Source: Zoogloea sp021286885 (GTDB taxonomy: Bacteria; Pseudomonadota; Gammaproteobacteria; Burkholderiales; Rhodocyclaceae). From it: 64,000 bases of DNA. Positions 8,421 to 15,356 of this stretch are shown one piece after another. The first letter of the stretch is position 1, and the number at the start of each line of letters is the position of its first letter. The translations under genes were made by a program, and so were the position numbers. The notes below the pieces were generated by a model. That model made no database searches and was not told the origin of the DNA. It was given only the letters and a program-made list of their open reading frames with translations. The DNA is taken from NCBI RefSeq assembly GCF_041915215.1, contig NZ_JAYSBV010000005.1; one strand, written 5' to 3'.

Positions 8421-8952
8421 GATCAAAGGCTCCGGGGGCCGGGTGGATGGGAATGGCACGCAGGCGCTCGACCAGGGCCGCCTGATCCAGCGCCTCGGGC
8501 GCATCGCCCAGCCAGGCGTGCACGCGCCGCAGGATCTCGGCAAACACCGCGCCAAAGGCGGCCTCCTGGGCCTCCGGGTGCGGGGCCGGAGCGGCCGGGT
8601 CGGGCAGGCTCCAGTGGGCCCGCACCGGCTGGCCGGGCCACACCGGGCAGGTTTCACCGGCGGCGTTGTCGCACACCGTAATCACAAAATCCATGGGCGG
8701 GCAGCCCGGCGCAGCAAAGCAATCCCAGGATTTGCTGTGGGGCGTGCCCACCGCAAACCCCGCCCGGGCCAGTTGAGCGAGGGCGAGGGGATGCACCTGC
8801 CCGGTGGGGCGGCTGCCAGCGCTATACGCCAGCACCCGGCCCCGCCCCAGCGCATTGATCGCCCCTTCGGCCATGATGCTGCGGGCCGAATTGCCGGTGC
8901 ACAGGATCAATACGCGTACAACCGGCATGGAGGTGGATAGGGAAGTGGACAT
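8407..8952 (-). CDS. arsC: Arsenate reductase, low-molecular-weight phosphatase type
   Basis: This 181-residue enzyme reduces arsenate to arsenite for export. The P-loop CTGNSARS near the N-terminus is the CX5R catalytic motif of the phosphatase-fold ArsC family. Two further cysteines in VCDNAAGETCP (about residue 85) match the disulfide relay of thioredoxin-coupled enzymes. The C-terminal extension past the phosphatase core (PEAQEAAFGAVFAEI) has no obvious catalytic role. A GGAGG precedes both a GTG at 8958 and the ATG at 8952; I chose the ATG. It lies 15 bp after arsI and overlaps acr3. Confidence 0.9.
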   Translation of the reverse strand: MSTSLSTSMPVVRVLILCTGNSARSIMAEGAINALGRGRVLAYSAGSRPTGQVHPLALAQLARAGFAVGTPHSKSWDCFAAPGCPPMDFVITVCDNAAGETCPVWPGQPVRAHWSLPDPAAPAPHPEAQEAAFGAVFAEILRRVHAWLGDAPEALDQAALVERLRAIPIHPAPGAFDHAAP

Positions 8953-8967
8953 GGGCACGCGTCCTCC

Positions 8968-9429
8968 TCAGCAGCAGGAAGAAGTCTTGCCCGGCACGCT
9001 CGGGCAACCGCAGCCCTCGCCGCCGGAAGGCTGGTTGAGAATGTTCAGCACCGGCGCCCCGTAGGTGGGAATGCTCTCCAGGGTATGAAAGCTTTCCCAG
9101 GGAATCCCGCTCGGGTCCACGCTCCAGTGCTTGTCGGAGCGGGCATAGCAGCAGGTGGAACCCGGCTGGGCCACATGGGGCAGGGCCGCCGCCTCAAGCC
9201 GGTTTCCCAGCTCCGCGAGTTCTTCGGGAGTTTCGGCCTGGATGCCCAGGTGATCCAGCCCCACCTTACTGCCCCGCTGGGAGATCGCAAAATTCACCCG
9301 GGGGTCATCCAGCATCCACTTGGCGTAGTCCGGATGCAGAACGCTGGGTTCTGCCGCAAACACCGCCGAATAAAAGCGGACGCTGTCCTGAAGGTTTTCG
9401 ACCGAGATATGCACATGCAGACGTTTCAT
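8968..9429 (-). CDS. arsI: ArsI/CadI-family dioxygenase (C-As lyase)
   Basis: This 153-residue vicinal-oxygen-chelate protein begins KRLHVHISVENL, the usual glyoxalase-fold start with a metal-binding His. GLDHLGIQ around residue 57 gives the second metal His, and GSTCCYARSDKHW around residue 90 contains the vicinal cysteine pair that binds trivalent organoarsenicals in ArsI. The Cys-rich tail (GCGCP, SSCC) is also typical. In characterised ArsI the Fe(II) enzyme cleaves methylarsenite to arsenite and formaldehyde. The start overlaps the arsR stop by 4 bp (ATGA). CadI annotation is an alternative name for this family; the ars context favours ArsI. Confidence 0.85.
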   Translation of the reverse strand: MKRLHVHISVENLQDSVRFYSAVFAAEPSVLHPDYAKWMLDDPRVNFAISQRGSKVGLDHLGIQAETPEELAELGNRLEAAALPHVAQPGSTCCYARSDKHWSVDPSGIPWESFHTLESIPTYGAPVLNILNQPSGGEGCGCPSVPGKTSSCC

Positions 9430-9761
9430 GATGCCTGATCCTTTCCAGAAGCATTGAGTGACGAAGGGCAGCAGGGCTCACCCCCGCAGCAGTTTTCCGT
9501 GAGATAGGCGAGCAGCCCGTTCATGGCGTCAAAGCGGGCCGAATAAATCACAAAGCGCCCCGCCTGCCGCGAACTCACCAACCCCGCATGGGCCAGCTCC
9601 TTCAGGTGAAAGGACAGGGACGAGGGGACAATCCCCGTCAACTCCCCAATCCTCCCCGCCGCCAGCCCCGCAGGCCCCGCCTGCACCAGCGCCCGAAACA
9701 CCCCCAGCCGCGACTCATGCGCCAAGGCCGCCAGCGCGGTGACAACAGTTTTTGTTTCCAT
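9426..9761 (-). CDS. arsR: ArsR-family arsenic-responsive repressor
   Basis: This 111-residue winged-helix repressor has its recognition helix around residues 46-58 (PSSLSFHLKELAH). It lacks the classical ELCVCDL metal site. Instead it has C-terminal cysteines 91/92 and 97/98 (NCCGGEPCC), resembling the As(III) site described for Acidithiobacillus ferrooxidans ArsR. It heads the leftward ars operon. The ATG abuts the palindromic operator with no recognisable ribosome-binding site, so the message may be leaderless. Start placement agrees with the family N-terminus (ALAALAHESRL). Confidence 0.92.
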   Translation of the reverse strand: METKTVVTALAALAHESRLGVFRALVQAGPAGLAAGRIGELTGIVPSSLSFHLKELAHAGLVSSRQAGRFVIYSARFDAMNGLLAYLTENCCGGEPCCPSSLNASGKDQAS

Positions 9762-9781
9762 ATTTCAAGGATAGTTGAAAT
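9762..9781. promoter_or_regulatory. Probable ArsR operator upstream of arsR
   Basis: ATTTCAA (9762-9768) and TTGAAAT (9775-9781) form a perfect 7-bp inverted repeat around a 6-bp centre, directly adjoining the arsR start codon. TTTCAA/TTGAAA half-sites are common for ArsR-type repressors. The placement suggests autoregulation; binding is inferred. Confidence 0.7.
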
Positions 9782-9825
9782 GTTGGGGGAGGGGAAGGGG
9801 GGTGATGTGGCTGTAGGGGGGCATT

Positions 9826-9966
9826 ATGAGCCTGATCCAGTCGGCGCGCCTGAACGGACACGCGCCCTTCGCGTATCTGAATGACGTCCTCACCTGCCTG
9901 CCGACTCAGCCGCAGCGCCGGATCGGGGAGCTGTTGCCGCATCGGTGGAGGCCGGAGTCAGCCTGA
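9826..9966 (+). pseudogene. IS66-family transposase, C-terminal remnant
   Basis: Forty-six codons read LIQSARLNGHAPFAYLNDVL then RIGELLPHRWRP before TGA, the conserved end of IS66 TnpC transposases. The upstream part is missing: the frame is closed at 9814-9816 and the sequence before it is G-rich and non-homologous. The likely right end of the element follows at 9981-9999. Confidence 0.75.
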
Positions 9967-9980
9967 GGCTCGGTCAAGAG

Positions 9981-9999
9981 GGGATGGCCGGGGGCTTAC
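9981..9999 (+). repeat. IS66-type end sequence, copy 1
   Basis: GGGATGGCCGGGGGCTTAC follows the IS66 transposase remnant, and its reverse complement starts GTAAGC as IS66 ends do. A second copy with one mismatch is at 10157-10175. Confidence 0.6.
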
Positions 10000-10091
10000 G
10001 AAGCACCAGGCGCACCGCATGCTTCGATCAGGACGTGTTTGAGCGTTTCGGAGTAGGTGCGACGGGTGCGGCGGGGTGGGGTGTCGGTCAT
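9996..10091 (-). pseudogene. IS66 OrfA-like N-terminal remnant
   Basis: Thirty-one codons from the ATG at 10091 read TPPRRTRRTYSETLKHVLIE and then ACGAPGAS before stopping at the IS66 end sequence. This resembles the N-terminal helix-turn-helix of IS66 OrfA (TnpA) proteins, cut by the neighbouring element end. The resemblance is short, so a truncated small DNA-binding protein of another kind remains possible. Confidence 0.45.
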
Positions 10092-10094
10092 GGA

Positions 10095-10124
10095 AGTGTC
10101 CACTGTTCATGCATAGTGGACACT
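10095..10124. repeat. Perfect 10-bp inverted repeat in the IS-remnant zone
   Basis: AGTGTCCACT (10095-10104) and AGTGGACACT (10115-10124) flank a 10-bp spacer, just upstream of the OrfA-like remnant read leftward. It could be a relic operator or an element end. No surviving regulator gene is nearby. Confidence 0.5.
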
Positions 10125-10156
10125 ATGATTCGCGAGTGAGTGGGTGTGGGGAAGAT

Positions 10157-10175
10157 GGGATGGCCGGGGGGTTAC
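10157..10175 (+). repeat. IS66-type end sequence, copy 2
   Basis: This repeats 9981-9999 with one mismatch (18 of 19). ISAs1-like coding sequence resumes immediately after it, suggesting an IS66 element once inserted into the ISAs1-like gene. Confidence 0.55.
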
Positions 10176-10308
10176 GGCCATCGTTCGGCACATCGTGATG
10201 AACTTGCTGCGCCTGAACACGTCACGCAAGGGCAGCATCAAGACCAAGCGGATGTTGGCCGCTACCTCCGATCCGTTCCGGGCCGAACTGCTTGGGCTCA
10301 TGACATGA
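10171..10308 (+). pseudogene. ISAs1-family transposase, C-terminal remnant
   Basis: The frame ending at the TGA at 10306 reads VRHIVMNLLRLNTSRKGSIK and then TKRMLAA before a short tail. This matches the conserved C-terminal segment of ISAs1-family DDE transposases (NxLR...S.K.KR). The catalytic part is absent. Sequence from 10309 to 10442 shows nothing recognisable. Confidence 0.65.
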
Positions 10309-10442
10309 AGGTGCGATTGCCCTGGATCTATCGGCCACCGCCCCGTCGCGGTCAAGCGCGCCGAAGCTCGCGAGTCTGGCGACGGAACAAAGAAATGCAC
10401 CAATCAGATCGCTTGGATTTCAGACCATTGGAGCTCGATGCA

Positions 10443-11810
10443 TCAGATGATTGTGTACTGCAGGAGTGACTCTCGCCCCTTGGCCCTAAGCAGCTCGTAG
10501 ATTTTGTACGCCGCGTACTGATCAAGGTTTACAACATTCACCTTTCGCGCTTGCTCTGGGCAACTCGCGCCGACGCTGCCGATCCTAAAGTCCTCAAAGG
10601 TTTCCCGGACCAGGGGTAGCCCAATCATCGGATTCGCCCGGAGATCGTCCAGAAGCGACAAGCCGAGCTGTGCTTTCGCCATACTTGCTTTATCGAACAC
10701 CGATCGCACCACTTCAAACTGGTTCTCGTTCTTTAAGAGGGAGAACTGAATGAGCAAACCTATTAAGTGGCAAACCTTCTTGATAGTGTTGTCTGGTTCC
10801 AGTGAGTACGCACGTGAACGCGCTTGATTCAGTACGTCTTTTTGAATGTCCGCCTGCCGCCTGCCATTCATCTTCACGCCGAATTGTCCCGCCAGAATGT
10901 GCAAATCCTTCGGATCTCTGGCGGTAAATTTTTTTTCATCGAACTCCCATTTCTCGGCTTTCTGTACGAACTTGTGTATCAGAGGCGGACCCGCATATCG
11001 TCCGGTTAGGTGCACATACTTTTGGATCGCCCCGAAAAGCTCCACATAGCAGTACAAATTCGTTTTTTGACTGAACAAGTAAAGGTGATGGGTGGGATAC
11101 CAGTCCTCGTGCGTATGTTTATCAGTTTCAAAGAGTCGCTCGGCATCGGTCGTCGGGTAATAGGGAAATACAGTGGATCCCAGCACTGAGTCCGAGTTCG
11201 TCAGATCGTCCTGATCGAGGAGATGCTCAATATTATTTCGCGGCACGCCATTCCAGATTGCATACCCAATGGCGATCTTTAGAACGCCGCGCAGTATGGC
11301 CTTCGAGTTAGGCTCTACCGGCACGAGAAGTTTTTGCGCATGCGTTGCAGCATTCGTACTCAGCTCTAATGTGTAGCCTCCCGCGACAAGAGCTTGGATC
11401 TGCGGTGAATTCGCGAACTGTTTCGCTTGCTTTCCAGTTGCACCGATAACAGTAACCGACCGATTTACATCGTCGCGGAGAAAAACGGGCTGGCGCGGTA
11501 CGACCGAGAAGTCACTATGGAGCGTGAATTGGATGTTTTCGAGTGAAGCTGCTTCCACTGTCTTGGCAACGAGCGTCGCACCAACGCGGGAGTAATCGCC
11601 TCGATCACGCTGCAAGTCCAGCAGAACAGTGAGCGGGGCGAGTCCGGCAGCGAACGCCGCGTCTACAGTGTGCCCAAGCTTGCCACCGCAGGCCTCGCAA
11701 AGAATATCGTCGGATATCAGTACGCCGCCGATGGCGTTCTGGATGATGTGCTCGCCATGTTTTTTTGCGTGGTCAAGTGTACGCGCGCACAAATAGCAGC
11801 TGGCTGGCAT
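10443..11810 (-). CDS. HNH_5-type putative endonuclease
   Basis: This 455-residue protein starts with a zinc-bound HNH-like module: CYLCARTLDHAKKHGEHIIQ then NAIGG and LCEACGGKLG, giving two CxxC pairs and an EHII core as in HNH_5 proteins. The remaining ~400 residues hold no domain I recognise. It is leftward, between IS66/ISAs1 and IS3 remnants and about 3 kb from a type I restriction operon, so a defence role is plausible but inferred. Its base composition is less GC-rich than the neighbouring metabolic genes, consistent with transfer. The start MPASCYLC places the first Cys at residue 5. Confidence 0.65.
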   Translation of the reverse strand: MPASCYLCARTLDHAKKHGEHIIQNAIGGVLISDDILCEACGGKLGHTVDAAFAAGLAPLTVLLDLQRDRGDYSRVGATLVAKTVEAASLENIQFTLHSDFSVVPRQPVFLRDDVNRSVTVIGATGKQAKQFANSPQIQALVAGGYTLELSTNAATHAQKLLVPVEPNSKAILRGVLKIAIGYAIWNGVPRNNIEHLLDQDDLTNSDSVLGSTVFPYYPTTDAERLFETDKHTHEDWYPTHHLYLFSQKTNLYCYVELFGAIQKYVHLTGRYAGPPLIHKFVQKAEKWEFDEKKFTARDPKDLHILAGQFGVKMNGRRQADIQKDVLNQARSRAYSLEPDNTIKKVCHLIGLLIQFSLLKNENQFEVVRSVFDKASMAKAQLGLSLLDDLRANPMIGLPLVRETFEDFRIGSVGASCPEQARKVNVVNLDQYAAYKIYELLRAKGRESLLQYTII

Positions 11811-11949
11811 GATTGTTTCGATTGTCAGTGGAACATCGATATTTGAGCAGAAGATCCTTCACAGGGCAATCGCACCTTCATGTCATGTAATGGTCCAATC
11901 CCCCAGACACCCCGATAGGCGGATGATGTCCTCTTTCGAGGAAACACCA

Positions 11950-12150
11950 ATGAAACGCAGCCGTAGAACTTTTGACCCAAGCTTCAAGCTCGAGGTCGTC
12001 AACACCCTCAAGAATCAGGGTCTCTCGGTCAGTCAGGTTGCCAAGGATATGAACCTGACCGAATCCACCGTGCGGCGCTGGGTTCAGCAAGTGGATGAAG
12101 AACTGGCCGGGCGGCCCGGGAAGGGGTTGCCGCTCACCCCCGACCAATAG
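11950..12150 (+). pseudogene. IS3-family OrfA, broken remnant
   Basis: This begins MKRSRRTFDPSFKLEVVNTL, an IS3-group OrfA with helix-turn-helix (SVSQVAKDMNLTESTVRRW). A TAG at 12148-12150 stops it after 66 residues. The same frame then continues with RIRQLEAQLRQLKEDNEILK, the leucine-zipper end of OrfA, so the stop looks like a CAG-to-TAG nonsense change. Homology ends near 12212 and OrfB is absent. The sequence around 11890-11940 (TCCCCCAGACACC and following) is probably the left element end. Confidence 0.8.
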
Positions 12151-12288
12151 CGCATCCGACAGCTTGAGGCCCAACTACGCCAACTCAAGGAAGACAACGA
12201 GATCCTAAAAAAGCCCGGGGTGGTGCAGTTACTGGCACTGCATAGGTGCCTGAAGCGCCAGCAAGTGGAAGGGCTGTCGTGGCAGGTC

Positions 12289-12951
12289 TTAACGCACCAC
12301 CTCAGCCAGCAGCAGCACACCGGGCAGGTAGTTGTTGTACTGCTCGCCCACGTGCGCCCGCAGGCGTTTGGGAAAAGACCAGGCGACCAGATCGGCCGGG
12401 AGCGTTTCCAGGTGGGGCAGGGTTTCGTGCAGCAGGGTGGTCAGCGCGGTTTCGTCTCCGATTTGGTCGGCTTTTGCGTAGATGGGCAGAAAGGCCACGC
12501 CGACGGCTTTCACGTCAGTACCCGCCTGGGTGTTGGCTGCATCCTGGAGCGCAAGCTCCAGGCAGGCGCCGGCCAGTTCGGGCAGTTGCTTGGACAGGAG
12601 GTTGAGCCATGTGAACTTGGCTTCAACGACTTCGGCGCTTTTTTCGCTGGCCATCCACAGGTCGCAACGGCCATTCCATGTGGTTTTAGGGGCTGCGTTG
12701 GTTTTGCTGGTGGTCTCATCGGTAGAAACGTCGATTTTTTCAGATTGAAACTCTTCCAGCGCAACCCAGCCACAGCGCCACGCCGCTCCGGCCAGCAGGC
12801 CCACATTGGCCCGCTCGGTGTACCAATAGGGGGCATCTCCGTTGGAAAGGCGGCAGTAGCGTTCAATGCAGAGCATCCATTCTTCCATCAGGGCATTCCA
12901 GTGGCCCAGGTGCTTCTTATTCTTGATGGTGTAGCCGGTGATTGATTCCAT
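12289..12951 (-). CDS. Conserved hypothetical protein
   Basis: This is a soluble 220-residue protein of unknown function with no signal peptide or membrane segment. It has several Trp-containing helices and a segment NGRCDLWMASEKSAEVVEAK around residues 93-112. The spaced acidic residues and final Glu-x-Lys (EVVEAKFTW) faintly resemble a PD-(D/E)xK nuclease core (D...ExK), a weak inference. It lies leftward between an IS3 remnant and the restriction operon zone. Codon usage looks normal and the frame is intact. Confidence 0.6.
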   Translation of the reverse strand: MESITGYTIKNKKHLGHWNALMEEWMLCIERYCRLSNGDAPYWYTERANVGLLAGAAWRCGWVALEEFQSEKIDVSTDETTSKTNAAPKTTWNGRCDLWMASEKSAEVVEAKFTWLNLLSKQLPELAGACLELALQDAANTQAGTDVKAVGVAFLPIYAKADQIGDETALTTLLHETLPHLETLPADLVAWSFPKRLRAHVGEQYNNYLPGVLLLAEVVR

Positions 12952-13186
12952 ATGTTCTTTTTGGGGTGTGGTGGTTATTTAAAATATTTTACCCGTTTGG
13001 GATGGCGGCAGTGGTGGCGTTGCTCTTGGCTCGCACGCCTCCGACATCACTCCACCTTATACCCCCCATCCACCACCACGATTAGCCTTATCTCCCCCCG
13101 CCCGCCATCATCACTCCACCGGGCCGCGTTGCGGTCGGGGTGTGAATAACGGGGCCTGGCCCCATGGATGGAGTGTGGTGTCTGCT

Positions 13187-13699
13187 ATGAGCGAAATTCT
13201 GTGGCCGGCGGGGTATGTGCCGGGTTTTACTGAGAACTATGTGTCCAACGAAGTCATCGTCACGGGGCTGACGGTGGAGCAGGTGTGGCCTTTGCTGAAT
13301 ATTCCGGCCTGTTGGCCTGAGTATTACCCCAATTCGGCGGATGTGCGGTTTTACGATGGGAAGGGGCCGGCGCTGGAGGTGGGGGTGCGCTTTTTCTTCA
13401 CGACCTTTGGTTTTCCAGTGGAGGCGCAGGTGGTGGAGCATGTGCCGCCGGTGCCGGGCCAGCCGGCGCGGGTGGCGTGGCATGGCTGGGCGGGGGACGA
13501 TGCCGAGACCCGGCTGGATGTGCATCACGCCTGGCTGATTGAAGAACTCTCGGGTGGGCGGCTGCGCATCCTGACCCAGGAAACCCAGAAGGGCAAACCC
13601 GCCCTGGCGCTGGCCCAGGACCCGACCAACCCGATGATCAACGGCCATCAACTGTGGCTGAACGGGCTGGTAGCGGCGGCGCGACGGGCGGCGGGTTGA
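13187..13699 (+). CDS. SRPBCC-superfamily protein
   Basis: This 170-residue protein has the polyketide-cyclase/SRPBCC pattern: YVSNEVIVTGLTVEQVWPLL near the start (strand 1 and helix), WPEYYPNS around residue 45, an alternating beta region, and a long C-terminal helix (MINGHQLWLNGLVAAARRA). The fold binds small hydrophobic ligands; the ligand here is unknown. I prefer the ATG at 13187 to a GTG at 13142 because the fold starts soon after it. It converges on the LysR gene with one base between the stops. Confidence 0.7.
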   Translation: MSEILWPAGYVPGFTENYVSNEVIVTGLTVEQVWPLLNIPACWPEYYPNSADVRFYDGKGPALEVGVRFFFTTFGFPVEAQVVEHVPPVPGQPARVAWHGWAGDDAETRLDVHHAWLIEELSGGRLRILTQETQKGKPALALAQDPTNPMINGHQLWLNGLVAAARRAAG

Positions 13700-13700
13700 A

Positions 13701-14609
13701 TCAACCGGGCGTATCACCCACCCCGCACACCTCCGCCATCACTCCCCGCACCCAGCGGTGGCCTGGGTCGTCGTGGGTGCGGGGGTGCCAGGTGAGAAGC
13801 TTGGTGAAGCCGGGGATGGGGAGCGGCGCTTCGAGCGCTTGAAGGCCCTGGAGGTCGGTGAGCAGGCGGCGGGGGACGAGGGCGGCGAGATCAGTGCTGC
13901 GGATCAGGTCGAGCAGCATCACGAAGCTGGGCACCGACACCATCACCCGGCGCGTGCGCCCCAACTGGGCGAGGGCCGCATCGGTGGCGCCGCTGAAACC
14001 GCCGCCCTGGAGCGACACGATGGCGTGATCCAGCGCGCAGAAGCTGTCCAGATCCAGCGGGCCGGCGCCCTGGGGGTGGCCGGCGCGCAGCACGCACACA
14101 TAGCTTTCATCAAACAGGCGCCGGCTGTGCAGGTCGGGTGGGGCGCTTTCGGGGGTGAGCAGGGCCAGATCCAGCTCGCCCCTTTCCATGCGCGCCTGCA
14201 TGTCGGCTTCGTCCATGGGGCGCACGGCCACCCGGATGCCCGGGGCGCGGGGGCGCAGGGCGGCGATGAAGGGCGCCACCACGGCCCGCAGGGCGTAGTC
14301 GGTGGCAGCCACCGATACGGTGAATGCGGCGCTGGCCGGGTCGAAGTCGGTGGGGGTCAGGAGCTGTTCGATGTCGGCCAGCACCCGCTTTACCGGCCCG
14401 GTCAGCGCCAGGGCCCGGGGCGTCGGGGTGATGCCCCGAGGCGTACGCACGAACAGCGGGTCGCCAAAACTGTCGCGCAGCCGGTTGAGAATGCCACTCA
14501 CGGCGGGCTGGGTGAGCGAGAGGCGGGCGGCCGCGCGGGTCACGCTGCGCTCGTCCATCAGCGCATCAAAGGCCTTGAGCAGGTTGAGATCCAGGTGGCG
14601 CAGGTGCAT
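13701..14609 (-). CDS. LysR-family transcriptional regulator
   Basis: This 302-residue regulator has an N-terminal LysR helix-turn-helix (LNLLKAFDALMDERSVTRAA, then SLTQPAVSGILNRLRD). The substrate-binding domain starts near residue 92 (FTVSVAATDYAL). MHLRHLDLNLLKAFDAL resembles the NodD/PcpR-like branch. There is no divergent partner: upstream is the metallopeptidase gene on the same strand, and downstream the SRPBCC gene converges. The regulated target is unknown. Confidence 0.88.
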   Translation of the reverse strand: MHLRHLDLNLLKAFDALMDERSVTRAAARLSLTQPAVSGILNRLRDSFGDPLFVRTPRGITPTPRALALTGPVKRVLADIEQLLTPTDFDPASAAFTVSVAATDYALRAVVAPFIAALRPRAPGIRVAVRPMDEADMQARMERGELDLALLTPESAPPDLHSRRLFDESYVCVLRAGHPQGAGPLDLDSFCALDHAIVSLQGGGFSGATDAALAQLGRTRRVMVSVPSFVMLLDLIRSTDLAALVPRRLLTDLQGLQALEAPLPIPGFTKLLTWHPRTHDDPGHRWVRGVMAEVCGVGDTPG

Positions 14610-14642
14610 GGGGTGTCCGGTTCGCTTGATATGTTTGCTGAC

Positions 14643-15353
14643 TCAAACGGCATCCCCAAAAAGTGCACGCTCAAGAAACTCATGCTGTTTTTGCCAGTTT
14701 GGCATGTGCCGGGAAACCTGTGCCCAGAACGCCTTGGTATGGTTTTTCTCCAGCGTATGGCAAAGCTCATGGACGATGATGTAGTCCTGAACACTGCCAG
14801 GCAGCTCCATTACCCGCGGGTGAAATTCCAGCACGTTATAGGCATCACAACTAGCCCAGCGGCTCTGGAAAAACCGTATACGAACACCATGGGCCTTTAG
14901 CCCCGTCTCCCGCTCCCAGTGGCGCACCCTTGGTAGCAGCTTTTCCTGCGCACGGTCGCGGTAAAAGCTTTCCAGCACAGGCATAAGCCTGGCCGTCTGA
15001 ATACTGGAGCCTGCCGGGTTTTCAATGATGAAGCGCGACGCCGTAAAGCGCAGCCTGGGCATGGCAAGCTCCGGCGTATGCCGAACCTCGGTAAAGTAAC
15101 TGCGGCCGCAATAGCGCAGCCGGCTGCCGGTGACGATAGCGTCGGCAAGCTGGGGTTGGTTCACCAGGGCCTGCTTCTCGCGTATCCATCTGGCGCGGCG
15201 GCGTACCAGTGCCTCTTGCTCTTGCTCGCTGACCAGCGGCCCACGCAGCAGTACCGGCCTTCCCCGCTCAACCGTCACATAGTGCCGTTTGAGCTGGCTG
15301 TCGGGCTGGAACTGCCACTCGATTGTGGTCTGGCCGTACTGCAACTGGGGCAT
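14643..15353 (-). CDS. YgjP-like zinc metallopeptidase (M48-type, restriction-operon associated)
   Basis: This 236-residue protein has the WLM/SprT-like zinc site VHELCHTLEKNHTKAFW near residue 190 (HExxH plus a third His). SRWASCDAYNVLEFHPR precedes it, as in YgjP (DUF45) proteins. Such proteins often sit next to hsdR, and here the start follows the hsdR stop by 3 bp, so they are almost certainly co-translated. Its role in restriction-modification is not established; processing or turnover of HsdR or DNA-protein adducts is speculation. It ends the five-gene operon. Confidence 0.85.
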   Translation of the reverse strand: MPQLQYGQTTIEWQFQPDSQLKRHYVTVERGRPVLLRGPLVSEQEQEALVRRRARWIREKQALVNQPQLADAIVTGSRLRYCGRSYFTEVRHTPELAMPRLRFTASRFIIENPAGSSIQTARLMPVLESFYRDRAQEKLLPRVRHWERETGLKAHGVRIRFFQSRWASCDAYNVLEFHPRVMELPGSVQDYIIVHELCHTLEKNHTKAFWAQVSRHMPNWQKQHEFLERALFGDAV

Positions 15354-15356
15354 GGA

